NCBI GenBank assembly: GCA_944472155.2
Contig: OX235271.1
Coordinates: forward strand, 96,981,256 to 97,045,255
Direction of reading: 5' to 3'
From: Trichobilharzia szidati
Lineage: Eukaryota; Platyhelminthes; Trematoda; Strigeidida; Schistosomatidae
DNA length: 64,000 bases
How positions within the stretch are numbered: the stretch's first letter is position 1; each line of letters begins with the position of its first letter. Of the stretch, positions 12,201 to 22,784 are shown piece after piece. The translations under genes and the position numbers were made by a program. Under the pieces are notes generated by a model that did not search any database, was not told the origin of the DNA, and was given only the letters and a program-made list of their open reading frames with translations.

Positions 12201-15200
12201 GTAGATTACTACGTCCGATGTTTAGACCAAACGTTTTATTCTTTGAATAGAGACATTGGAAGTCAGGTTGTGGTGGTGTGACACAGACAGTGGATTCCAA
12301 CGGAATATTATTCTCACAGTAAGAATCATTGTATTTGTTGGTGTTAACGTCTGAATAATATTCCCATAGTTCAATACTGCATTAGCAACAGAATACTGTA
12401 TACATTTGGACATTCTATTTCATATCGTTTATTGTAAATCTAAATCACACGCTCAGTGATTGGTTAAAGAATATAAACTGTATAGATATAAATAGCTGTT
12501 TGATCACTACAAAATATACCTTGGCTTCCGTGTCTTGGTAACGTGAACTTATGCACTACCACGGATGAGACATTCTACGCTGAAAAGAGTATTTACCTGT
12601 GGAAAGAAGAGTTTCCTACAATAACTTTTTCCCATTTCACTGTCATCTATAGTGATTAGGATTGGTTTATTTTTCTTCCAAGTTATTTAGTCAAAAAAAG
12701 AATAGCTACTGCTGCAGCAGATGGAATAGGACAAAACGGATCCATTGTTCATTCTGTCGGCATGTTTTCAACTGCTTACAACCTGTATACTGAAATTTAA
12801 TACTTTCCTTTCAATTTTAACATACTTTAGTTCATTGGAGATAAAATGTAGAACAATAATAATGGTCATAGTATATAGATGAATCGAAATGTTGAATTAG
12901 TAAATAAAATGTAAAATATTCCTATATATATCAACGTTTTTTGAACAAAACAAAAGAAGTGGGGAGCAAGGGTAGTAACAAGATATTGATGTATATAAAT
13001 TACAAGATTACATGTCATCAGAAAAGTGTTAATAAACAAGGGGGAGATGAAAAACTGGTGACTTAAGCTCACTTAATTAGATATCAGACATATGAGGGAT
13101 GACGTTCAACAAATAATGATGGAACTATATAAGAATGAAGAGAAATCAACATTTACGCTTATTATAAAAGATGTTTAATTTGAGAAACGAGGAAGAGGTC
13201 ATGTGAAGAGGAGATGAAAGCATATGGGCAGACGTGGAGCCAGGTGAAAACGTTGGCAGACAACCGAACGCAATGGAGACGTGCGGCTGAAGTCCTATGT
13301 TCCTCTAGGAACTAAAGGAAACAATAATAATAAATTTGAGAAACACCCTAGTTATTCTGAATTATTGTTCGACATTTTATCTCTAATGAATTCAAGTATG
13401 TTGGAATTGTAATAAGACTTAACTTTCATTATCCAGGTTGTAGGCAGTTGAAAAGATTCAGGAGCCTTATTCTGCTCCATGTGTTGTTATTACTTTCCTC
13501 AAATTCAATAAGCGGAGTTTGTGTTGCATGAAGTAACTATTGCATTTCATATACGTATATGCTATGCGAGGACAGAAGTCTACGAACAAAGTCAAAGTCA
13601 TTTTGTTTTTCCGTATTCTAATAATAATTATTGGCTTGTCACGCTTATTTTCCATTACTGTCAAAATAAGCAACATTCTTCGTCAGGAATTACAAAAAAT
13701 CATAAATCTGTTGATATGATCGTCTTAGTAAAAAAAGGAACGTCGAGCTCTAAATGCATAACACGAGATGACAAAAAAATTTCAATATGAAATGCACGCA
13801 AAACATATAAAGGTAGTAAAGCGCTTACAGCAAGTTCAGGCAAGGAATCCCTTAATAGAATAGCTTGATCATGCTGTGAAAGTCGTGTAAACTGTTCCAA
13901 ATGACAGGCGAATTCGTGTGTGAATTTAAGCTGAGCAGGACAGAATATCTCATCCACAGTGAGCAATTTAACTGACTCACCTAATTTGTTTGAGGTTTGC
14001 TAAACAAACGGCATTCAGAAAAGAAAAATACACAAGCAATATAGAGAAGTAAATAAAACGTATATCAATAAAAAAATTAACATGAGTAATTAATATATAA
14101 AAACACGAAAGCTTATCGTGTGCGTAAGTAAGTATAACAGGACAACGATAATTTAACCAAGTAGGCTTCGACATTCTTTAAGTTGTAAAGTTCAGTAACT
14201 TCGAGTCAACGATTCACACCCGTCCTTATCCTACGAAAATTTCTACATATATATACAGGAGTTATGAAGCATCATCTCTAGATATTGGCAAACCACACCA
14301 TAGTCAATGATTCGGTTTTTCTTAAGATTACATCCGGTAGGATATTGTGCAAACCAAACATACAAAATACTACCTAGCTCTGACTCCTACTTTCATTCTA
14401 AATGTCTGGCTGGTTAAGCAACTTGGCCTTGTAACCTGAAGGTCCAGGATTTGATCTCTGATGAGTTTGTGGGTGTGTACTATTGATGAGTCCCAAGCGA
14501 GGACGAAATAGATATCCAGAACTCCCTGATTTTCAATAGTTCTCTAGCAAATCAAATCCCTTCAAACTAACTCTTGAATATTCATTAAAAAACAGCCTGT
14601 TGTGTACATGAACAGAACAGTAAACCTTGGAAACTGAGACGTTCTGGATGACTTGAAAAAACACTAACACTTGCTGAATAATTTACCAATTATAAAACTA
14701 CCCAGTGATGGGGGAATATTTAATGAATTGAATGTCATCATTACTATGTATGATTTCATTTCACCTCTAAATTCGTTAACCCATATGATTAATATTAGCT
14801 GCACAAGAAGTGCCGAACACGGTAGAGAAAGAGTAAATTCCGTTCAGGATAAAACTAAAGAGTTATTTAGTGGAAAAAGAAGGCATACAGAGCAACACCG
14901 AAAAGGATATAAGATGTGTAATAAGTCATATTCGGGAGAATATAAGGGGATCAATAGAAAATATACCAATGAAACCAGTTAATGCTGGTAGATATTCATA
15001 GAAACAGAAATATGATTACTCGTTGTTTTTTTATTCCTTTACGTTCCCAGTGGAACATAAGGCTTCAAGCTAGAGGTCTGAAGTTTCGCTAGCAGTGGTG
15101 TTTATTTTTACGGGATGGGGTTGCTAGCCTCATGTCCAACCTTCCCACTTTGCCAGCTCTTATTTCTGGCGTAGCGAGCGAGGTAAAGGAGTGCGTCGTG

Positions 15201-17516
15201 GGCGGGGATCGAACCCCGAACCACATGTGTGGTTGGCAAGCATTCCTACTGCTGTGCCACCGACGATACTCAGTTGTTAGTCTTAAATGTAGGTTAGATG
15301 TTATCTATACATAGCAGTAAAGTACTAAAAATGGTTAACTGAAGGTTAGAAGTCTAAGATTTAGCATGCAATCTCGACAACACTAGCTTTGTACTTTCAT
15401 GAGTTAGTCTAAAGACATTGATTGTAATCATTATCGGCAGTTAACTACTACTTTCATGCAATAAAATGGAAAGGCTATTAACAAATATACCTTTATAGGA
15501 GATAAATGCCTAGATAGAGATCCAGATAAACCGTAGTAATCAGCTTTAGATATATTCCAATTATTTGTTTGATACTTTATAGCTTGATCTTGACAATACT
15601 TTAAAAAGTTATCGAATTTATCCAATGTTAATTGATCTTCTTTAGTTAAATAATTATTATTACTAAACACCACTATCTGTGAAGGTATGTTAGGCGGTAA
15701 AGATTGTAAACTAGTAAATCGCATTTGCACATCATAAGGATTTAGTGTAATTGTGTTTAAATGCATTTTAGATGCAGCTGGCAATACATTTGTAGAATTT
15801 ATTGATGCTGAATATGCTTGAGTTACAGATTTGCTTGAAGAACCTGAATTAGATGTGGTGGTGGTGGTAACTGGGATTACAGAATTTGATGGTAAACGTT
15901 TTTTACCATGACGTCTTTTGCGAACAGCTGTAGAAAAAAAAGAAGAGAAGAATAAATCAAATGAATCATTAAGTACCAAAATTAAGCTGGAATAGTAACT
16001 GTAACAATACATCATCAAATTAAGGTATATGTAAAAAAAACTACGCTAGAATTCAGCCTCCACTAGAAGTACTGCATATCCATTCACCTCTTTGTTGTCA
16101 GGGTGGAAGAGGCTTAAAAAGTCAGTGAAACATATGTGGAAGAAAGATTTACAGACATATTAACCAACTATAAACTATAGTAATGCAACAGTATAAAGGT
16201 TTCCTTTCAGCTACCTAAGTATGCCACAAATCGAACATTGAAGGTAGTCAGACGGTAGAGGAAACTCGAGAATCAAAGACACAGCACAAAAAAAGATACG
16301 AAAATATAGTTCATTTTTCAATAAAACATCTAGTATGGGATTTTATCATGAGCTGATATCGGTTAGAGAGCCACTCGAAAACCTGGGAGTACTGGACAGC
16401 TGTTTTGTCAAGGTTTGAGACAGCAGCACAGACCCACCGGGGTTAGAACTCAGCACCTTCCGGTTACAAGGCGAGCTCGTAGACCATTAAGCCACTGGAC
16501 ACGATCCAATGACCCATGAATTCCAACTTCTGCTAATTCACGACAAAGCGCGATCACTAGCAAATGTCACCAGCGAGTATCTACGAGCTCGCCTTGTAAC
16601 TGGAAGGTGCTGGGTTCGAATTCAGGCGGGTGTGTACTGATGAAGAGTCCCAAATGGGAGCGAAACAGCTTTCCAATGGTTCTCTAATCGATGTCAGCTC
16701 ACGATGAAATCCAGTAACCAATCAAATCAAATCCCTGGAAACCAAAACTTGAACATCTAGTATATTTTACAAGACTGACTTGAAATGCCTAAGTAACCAT
16801 GAAAAACAGAAATAAAATTCATATTTGTTAGATATCCAGGAATTGTCCAAGACAATCCAGCTGGAGGACTGATTAGGCCGAAATATTTTCGTTTTGACAT
16901 CGTACAGGATTGAGCTTACACACACACACACACACACACACACTACTCCGTCAGCAAGCACAAAGGAAATACTTGTGCACTCCCTACTAATTTTTAATAA
17001 TTCTTCAACAAGTGTTAACTCAAAATGAAAACTCCTGTTGCATTATTTAATGCACTAAATTGACTGTTCACTTTAATATCACTTGTTCCCTTTTCCCAAT
17101 TTTTGTTTGACTATGGCTCCTCACCTAGTAAGAATATAAAACATTGGGATCCTGATACATTCACCTTGTGTTTCAAATAGAAGCAAAAGTACATCTTGGA
17201 TCTGTTACGAGTCACCATGAGAAAAAAATATTTGAGAACAAGTTTACTTTACTAAGAAGCCTACATTCTTCGTTAAGAAAAGTGAAGTGCCCTTTTTAAG
17301 AGTTTTATTAATCAGAATGAGACAGTGTCTCACAAGGAAGTATAGATGTACGATATGTCATACTACAAACACACTTCAAATACTAATTTGTAGCTGATTT
17401 GTCATGTTGACATTGTGAGAGATTTGGTAAAGCGATTGACTAGAGTTTAACGATAAACATTGTAGGTTCATGATTTGCACACAACGCTGAAATCACACTA
17501 TCAACTCAAGATAGAT

Positions 17517-17557
<41 letters not shown>

Positions 17558-20500
17558 CAAAACACCGTAGAAAGTATTAGAAAACTGGTCTATCTCGCAT
17601 AGATGAGTCATCCTTTGAACAGCAAAGAATAGAGATTAGAAAAGTCAATTTTATAAGGTATATTGTGAGAAGATTGATTTTGGTGTAATCATTATCTAGA
17701 ACCCTCCACCCCCCCCCCCCGCCCACAAACTCGCAAACAAACAAATATGTATGATTTAATGTCATGGTCAAATAAGCCGATAAGAAAAATCATTCTTAAA
17801 GTGACAGATAACCACAAAAGCTTATTAAAAATAAAATGAATAAATCGGATACTCACATAAACATTCGTGCGCATAACGCAAAGAGAGTAAAACAGAATCA
17901 GAGTACCTTTAATGTTTGTTTATCTTCATGTATTATTAAACTGACTCAAGAGAATTAAAATAGATCGTTGAGAGAGAATATAATAACTTCACACAAAGCT
18001 ACCACAATACTGCCAGTATTATTAAATAATGCACGGGTGGTCACGGTCTAATTCACCTGGCTCCAAGTCTGCCCACACGTTTTCATCTCCTCTTCACATA
18101 CCTCCTCCAAGTCACCCTCACATTGACGACCAACTCGCCGCTTCCCTTTCGGGTTCCACTCGAGGATCCGTATAGTAGCACTACTTCACATTGGTGATTT
18201 TAAAGAGTGAGCATATCAATATTTGCTTCTAAGCCCATCCCGAAAATTTGTAGACTAAACAGAGGAATGTTGCTGTCATAGCTTCTACATTCAACTGGAA
18301 TGAGTAGTTACCTCAGTTTAAAACCCACTATTTCTTATATCATTCTAAAAGATTTCACAGCCTTGCCCAATGGAATTATTTCGGTCTAAGGAAAACTTTG
18401 TGATGCAAATAAAATCTTAAACAAAACAGGTTTGCTGTCTGTATCCTGAAATAAAAATACACTTTTGCTTCATAATGCTTATCAATTACAGGTGAAAAAG
18501 TGTACAAAATGTTCACAAAAAACTTATGTATTGAAATCCAGGTGTAATCAATATTACAAGCAATAACAACGTACCATCTTTTGACATCCCAACAGCGATA
18601 CACTTAAGTAGTCGACATTGTTGACACTTATTCCGTAATGTTTTATTGATCTCGCAAGTACCGTCTCTAGAACAAGTATATGATTGATTGCCTTGTATAG
18701 CTCGCCGAAAAAAGCCCTGAATAAATGATAATACAGAAAGACTATATAAAACCGACTGTAAACTAATATTTTAAAAAACGATCAGATGAAATTTAGATGA
18801 AAACTAAGTAATTATATCAACTTGAAATTGTAAACAAGGTTCTGGATCACTTTTAATGCCGTGAGGCCTCGTCACATACATTTCCTTCTCAAGTCTGTCT
18901 GTCTGCTTTCGACATAGGACCGATGTGCAGCAGTTCAAGTCGCTACACCCCATGTAGTATACAAAGTAAGAGATGAAAGTAGAAGAAATGCATAATAGAG
19001 ACAGTAGACAGGAATATGAGACAAAAGGAATAGAAATAACGATGAACAATTTAGCTTCATTGGAAATTATAAGTAACAAGGATTGGATGCATCTGCGCCT
19101 GCCATTGAGAACGATTTTGAGCCATATCACCGATTGTTTCCAGCCGTCATTGGCTTTTACCGTCCCGAGGACCCCAACCAGGAGGTCTACACCTCCCTAC
19201 ATGGCTGGCTTAAACTAACTGTTATGGATTTCATTGATGGATGAAGCCATGTTTTGGTTTGACCGCCGCTAGCTCTTTTCCAACTTGACCCTATGTCAGC
19301 TAACATTGCCCGTCGAGGAAGGCGATAGATGGTTAGGCATACATAACACATGTCCTAACCATCTCAGTCGATGTAGCTTCACAGCCTCGTCAATTGATTT
19401 CCCCTCCTTACCTAGCACTCGGAGCCTAACCTCGATATTGCTCACCCTATTATACCACTTAACATGGGAGATAGAACGCAGGCACCTGTGATCAAAGACA
19501 GCTAGTCTTTTCATTTCTTCTACTTTCAATGGCCAAGTCTCACAGCCATAAAGGAGGACGGATCGAACTACTGAGTAGTACACCCGCCCCTTGGTCGATA
19601 GTCGTTGGAGATTAGAAGGTTAAAGGTTGACAAATAACACTGACCAAGAGATGTGTTTCCTTAAGGCTTATTAGTTTTGCTTAGATTTTACATTCAACTC
19701 ACACTGTTACGCTTAAACGGAGCCGATAAAAACTCATCTACGTAAATAATCTAAACTAGTCTAGCCAACTTGAACTGAGAATAACCTCATATCAAGGAGC
19801 AATCCCTTTATTTGAAATAAATGGTGTTATGGATAATCTAGGTGTGCATAAACTTAATATAACTTTTGTACATGATACCGAACGTTACAGAGTGAATACA
19901 ACGAAGAAAAGCATACAAATCTTTAAAAAAAGATTACTGTAAAAATACCTTGCAGCCTTCACATGTTGTAACTCCATAGTGAAATCCTGAAGATTTGTCA
20001 CCACAAACTACACATAACCGCATCACAACGTCAGAGGATACTGATGATTTAGACGTTTGATCCTCTGTAACCAGAGATGTTTCTAGAATACAATCGCTGC
20101 TTTGATCATGTTCAAGATTTTCCAGTGTGGTGGTGTCATCGTCTGAACATGAGATCTCTAAGTAACCTGAAGGTGGTGAACTTGCTTTTGCAGGTGAACG
20201 AAACGACATATCCGTAACTGAAGAGCTGTCAGAATTAGGTGTATAGGCATTCTTTTTCTTCTCAGAGGTGTAGACTAAAGATTGGAAGGGATAAGTGTTA
20301 TGACAACTAGGTGTTGAGATTTGTGGATTGATAATGACCCCCGGAATTGAAAATCCTGGTTTGGGTGTGGTTTCTCTTGACGTGGTGCAGAGCGGAGCTA
20401 ATTCTGTATTGCAAGGTCTGGTTTTGTGGACGTCGTGTGTGTGTGGAAAATTTTTGGAGCATGATGATTCAGAAACGAAGCATAAGTCAGGATAAGACGA

Positions 20501-22670
20501 GTTTACTGGATTGTGAGACAATTGTGTGGGTGAAGAAATAGGAACCAGTGACGAGTGATTAGGAGTATTGCAACTAGTAGAATTGCCGTAACTCAACATA
20601 ATTGGAGGTAGGACATGTTCAGACTGATTAGCAGGATGAGATACATTAAAATGTTCCGGTAAAAATCCAGTTAACGTCTTTAGTGACTCACAATGCTTGA
20701 CAGTGAGAAGCTGTGCATTACCACACATATAAACAGGATTATCATCAAGGACCGAGTCTTTATGAGAAATGTTACACTCGTTTAGAAGATTGGATGGATC
20801 TGAGTTTCAAGAGAAAAAAAAGTAAACAGGGGTATAGAGACATCACATCAAAATATCACAACTGGAAATTGACCCTTTGGTCACTTTTACATGTTGACAA
20901 CAGAAATCAGGAGGAAAATCAAACCTTAAACCAGAGAATTTATGCATAAGTTATGGACACCTATCACCATAAATTGTTTCTTCAGTTGCTGCGCGGTACT
21001 TTACCTGACAAGGAAGTCCCTTTCATTTATCAGAACTGAATTAGCTGGAACACATTTTCTATGTACCGGTCCTAAGTCACACATAGAGTGTAGGCTCAGG
21101 CTGAAGCAGGTGGAGACGGATTCGAAATCTGGATCCACTGATTGGAAGTTAACTGTCGAAACCAATGAACTACATTGCCACTCCTTTTTCGTTATAACGT
21201 GAAAACCTACTGGCTTTCGAGTTCATATAGATAGAGGGCTTAAGATACCTATTGAATCAGTTTATTAGTAAGATCTAAAAAAATGGAATTTTCGTTTCGC
21301 TTCATGTACTACTTAGTGTATCTTTAAAAAATTATTTGATGTTTAGTAAAAGTAAAGTTGGCAAGACAATGATGCACTCAATATTAAGTACGGACACAAA
21401 AATGGTTGTGTATATTCTACCATAAGATAATCCCACACATCTCAAGATTAAAAGGTAATATATACACTTTGAGGTGAACGCCATCACCGTGTGTTATACG
21501 AGAAATACTTGCAAACTCTTATGAAACCTTTTATACATGTCCTAGGAGGCTTATTTAGTTTATGTACTCTAAGACAACTAGATCCTTTTTGAGAGGTAAA
21601 TGAAGTCGTCTCCAAAAGTAGATAGGCAATACTGTTAATTAGTAATAGTGTGGGTTAAGATTCTTTGCACGGCTGCTTGAGTTTAAATGTAGTATATAAT
21701 TCATTGGCATACCATTTACAACAGTTACATTTCCAGATCGGCAAAGTTGTATGGAACCAGTTCGATGCCAATCAACAAGAATAAACCTCTTCGAAAGTGC
21801 ACGTCTCAACTTTTCAGCATATCGTGAACTTCTAAACTATTGTAAAGCCGTAAACTTGTAATCACCCAGAATGCCTCAGAGTGTAGTAAAGGTGACACGA
21901 TCACGATTCAACAAAAAAAGAGAAATTTTAAAATGAATTAATAACACACAAATGAATGACTTACTCGAATGAATTGGATACTTCGTTTCCTCAGCATCCA
22001 TCACGGAATAATAATGTAACAATTTTTTACCTCCCAAATCATTATTGGATATACTCGGACTCACAGATAATTGTGTATCGTTAGGTAATTGTTTATCATA
22101 AAAGCTCGATTTATCAAGGGAACAGTTCTCAGTGTCATCGTTATCGAAATTATGTTCAGGATTTTGATCGCCAACAATGGCAACAAACACTCGATCTAAA
22201 TCTAATCCACCATCCTCTAAATCTGTATGATCCATAGGAAGTGAATGAGTGAAATCATTTACTACAGATTCACTGGGCTGGACAGGCATGTTAAAATTTA
22301 GGGAATCAATAGGTTCCAGAGAAGAGGCAGAATATGACTGGATGTGTGTAGTTGAATCAGTAAAATCACTAGACATATCCTTAGTGCTTTCTTCAGATTT
22401 CAAAGGATACGAAAGACTGTTGCTGTAAAATTCATTGTTAATACAAGTGTTTTCAGAGATGGGATTAGATTTTTTACTATACTGTTTAATGGGAGAATAG
22501 TTTGATAAATCGTTAGCTTTATCTAAAATGGAGCCAACCCCGGGTAGAGCATTGCGAGATCCTGTCGACTGGCATGGTGAAGTAGACGGTTGAATCTCAG
22601 TACCGGAGCTAGTGTAAGATGAAGGACTTTGGCAAATAAGATTTAAATTTTCTGCAGGACACTGGCTCAT
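9031..22670 (-). CDS. Nuclear receptor, 7-exon gene model (936 aa)
   Basis: I assembled this gene by joining exons at 22670-21965, 20799-19949, 18716-18575, 15927-15491, 13975-13829, 11185-10921 and 9293-9031; all splice phases agree and the total is 937 codons with the stop. Residues 1-497 are Ser/Thr/Asn-rich (A/B region). Residues 498-565 are a complete C4-C4 zinc-finger DNA-binding domain: first-finger Cys 498, 501, 515, 518, P-box CEGCKG, second-finger Cys 534, 540, 550, 553. A basic hinge follows ([10 protein letters not shown]). The ligand-binding domain covers about 660-925 and ends in an AF-2-like LKEFL at 920-924. The protein should be a nuclear ligand-regulated or constitutive transcription factor. 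By recall the DBD is closest to the NR1 group (RAR-like, also ROR/E78-like); the exact orthologue is not settled. The start at MSQCPAEN is the most downstream plausible Met; the frame stays open upstream, so more 5' coding exons are possible. Confidence 0.85.
10075..10870 (-). mobile_element. LINE 3' fragment in nuclear receptor intron 6
   Basis: The minus strand encodes [20 protein letters not shown] and AVRSVLLYG, then decayed RT end and 3' UTR. It begins only about 50 bp after the exon 6 donor, so the coding frame runs from exon into LINE if unspliced. Confidence 0.75.
10921..11185 (-). CDS. Nuclear receptor exon 6 (LBD helices 5-9)
   Basis: The exon follows TTTTATTAG and encodes [11 protein letters not shown], then a Ser-rich insert, then [20 protein letters not shown] and IGVILFTP, which match LBD helices 7-8 (L.L...E...L.ai.LF.P). 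The donor CCAG|GTGAGT is a perfect consensus and leaves one base for exon 7. Beyond the donor the frame runs into LINE-derived sequence, confirming the exon boundary. Confidence 0.85.
11608..11782 (-). mobile_element. tRNA-derived SINE, short family
   Basis: Head GCGTCGGTAGCACAACGGTT, B-box CCGGGATTCTATCCC, body GATATCAATTGGTCGGCCTG, end GTACGGCGTGGAATCAAGCT. Same family as 30593-30786 and 47041-47222; lies in nuclear receptor intron 5. Confidence 0.8.
13185..13335 (+). mobile_element. RTE-type LINE 3' end in nuclear receptor intron 5
   Basis: Same 3' sequence as 6245-6470 (GAGGAGATGAAAGC, AACCGAACGCAATGGAGACG, then an ACAATAATAATAA tail). Very short 5'-truncated insertion. Confidence 0.75.
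13829..13975 (-). CDS. Nuclear receptor exon 5 (LBD helices 3-4/5)
   Basis: The 49 codons carry the LBD signature in helix 3-4 ([19 protein letters not shown]), matching the family pattern F..L...DQ..LLk....E. The donor GCT|GTAAGC lies inside a longer open frame. Using it joins LPELA to ILMLCRENR of exon 6, which restores the normal nuclear receptor sequence. The acceptor (GGTGAG|TCA) is weaker and was chosen by phase; a few bases of uncertainty remain at that end. Confidence 0.8.
14400..14575 (+). repeat. Family H repeat with near-canonical hammerhead core
   Basis: tRNA-like region (GGCTGGTTAAGCAACTTGGC, then GTCCAGGATTTGATCTC) followed by TTGATGAGTCCCAAGCGAGG and ACGAAATAGATATCC. Here the core reads UUGAUGAG + stem II GUCC/GGAC + GAAA with no extra AGA, closer to a canonical hammerhead than the other copies. 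Lies downstream of nuclear receptor exon 4, in an intron. Confidence 0.65.
15026..15267 (-). mobile_element. tRNA-derived SINE, long-tail family
   Basis: Minus orientation, ending with a T-run (its A tail) at 15026. B-box region reads GGGGTTCGATCCCCGCCC. Inserted just upstream, on the plus map, of the sequence preceding nuclear receptor exon 4's donor side. Confidence 0.82.
15491..15927 (-). CDS. Nuclear receptor exon 4 (hinge and start of ligand-binding domain)
   Basis: The acceptor is a long T/C run ending CTACAG. The joined codon gives [16 protein letters not shown], a C-terminal extension of the DBD with a basic nuclear-localisation-like cluster. A Ser/Thr/Asn-rich hinge follows, then sequence likely to form the first LBD helices ([18 protein letters not shown]). 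The donor is AAG|GTATAT in phase 0. Confidence 0.82.
16340..16760. repeat. Inverted pair of family H repeats
   Basis: Minus copy about 16350-16560 and plus copy about 16565-16740, joined almost back to back. The plus copy has GTACTGATGAAGAGTCCC, GGGAGCGAAACAGC; the minus copy keeps ACAGCTGTCCAGTACTCCC but has a damaged core. Both carry the tRNA-like segment (CGAGCTCGCCTTGTAACTGG). Inside a nuclear receptor intron. Confidence 0.78.
16917..16942. repeat. (CA)n microsatellite
   Basis: Thirteen CA units in a nuclear receptor intron. Confidence 0.95.
17518..17556. repeat. (TA)n microsatellite
   Basis: About nineteen TA units in a nuclear receptor intron; a C/G run follows at 17707-17721. Confidence 0.95.
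18050..18175 (-). mobile_element. RTE-type LINE fragment in nuclear receptor intron 3
   Basis: Minus-strand match to the GKRRVGRPRVTW...[13 protein letters not shown] region; lacks the AATAAT tail, so it is truncated at both ends or its tail has diverged. Confidence 0.7.
18575..18716 (-). CDS. Nuclear receptor exon 3 (second zinc finger)
   Basis: The exon begins after TTTATTCAG with [10 protein letters not shown] and contains the second finger cysteines spaced C-x5-C-x9-C-x2-C, ending CIAVGMSKD. The donor is GATG|GTACGT, leaving one base that pairs in phase with exon 4. It joins exon 2 as CEGCK|GFFRR, the invariant nuclear receptor sequence, so the join is certain at the protein level. Confidence 0.92.
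18880..19612 (-). mobile_element. LINE 3' fragment in nuclear receptor intron 2
   Basis: The minus strand encodes [40 protein letters not shown] and [15 protein letters not shown], followed by the family 3' UTR. Best preserved of the three minus copies in the window. 5'-truncated, as is usual for LINEs. Confidence 0.8.
19949..20799 (-). CDS. Nuclear receptor exon 2 (A/B region and first zinc finger)
   Basis: The acceptor is a strong pyrimidine run ending CTCAG at 20800; its phase completes the codon left by exon 1. The exon encodes 283 codons of Ser/Pro/Thr-rich sequence and then the first zinc finger, [18 protein letters not shown] followed by EGCK. The donor AAG|GTATTT cuts exactly after the P-box lysine. 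Reading through the donor gives an immediate stop, which supports splicing here. Confidence 0.85.
21050..21185 (-). repeat. Possible diverged tRNA-derived SINE
   Basis: On the minus strand GGCAATGTAGTTCATTGGTT resembles an A-box region and GATTTCGAATCC a B box. Single diverged copy in nuclear receptor intron 1. Confidence 0.35.
21965..22670 (-). CDS. Nuclear receptor exon 1 (A/B region)
   Basis: The open frame starts at an ATG at 22670 (MSQCPAEN) and ends at a consensus donor CGA|GTAAGT, leaving one base of a codon. The 235 residues are rich in Ser, Asn and Asp with no recognisable domain, as is usual for nuclear receptor N-terminal activation regions. The frame remains open upstream to 22784, and AG dinucleotides there could be acceptors for an earlier exon, so this may be an internal exon. 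Confidence 0.7.
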
Positions 22671-22784
22671 CTGATATGTGGACTTAGGAAATCGACATTC
22701 TTTTTGCCATGAAATAAGCCAAATAATGGGATTCACCAGTTTTGTGGTCCTAGATGAAGACAATACAATATGAAATAAGATCAT

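Noticed and set aside
13700..13829. Extension of nuclear receptor exon 5 past the GCT|GTAAGC donor
   Set aside because: The frame stays open, but splicing at the donor restores the conserved LBD sequence and the phase with exon 6.
16767..16961. 64-codon frame over a CA repeat
   Set aside because: Val/Cys dipeptides come from the (CA)n microsatellite.
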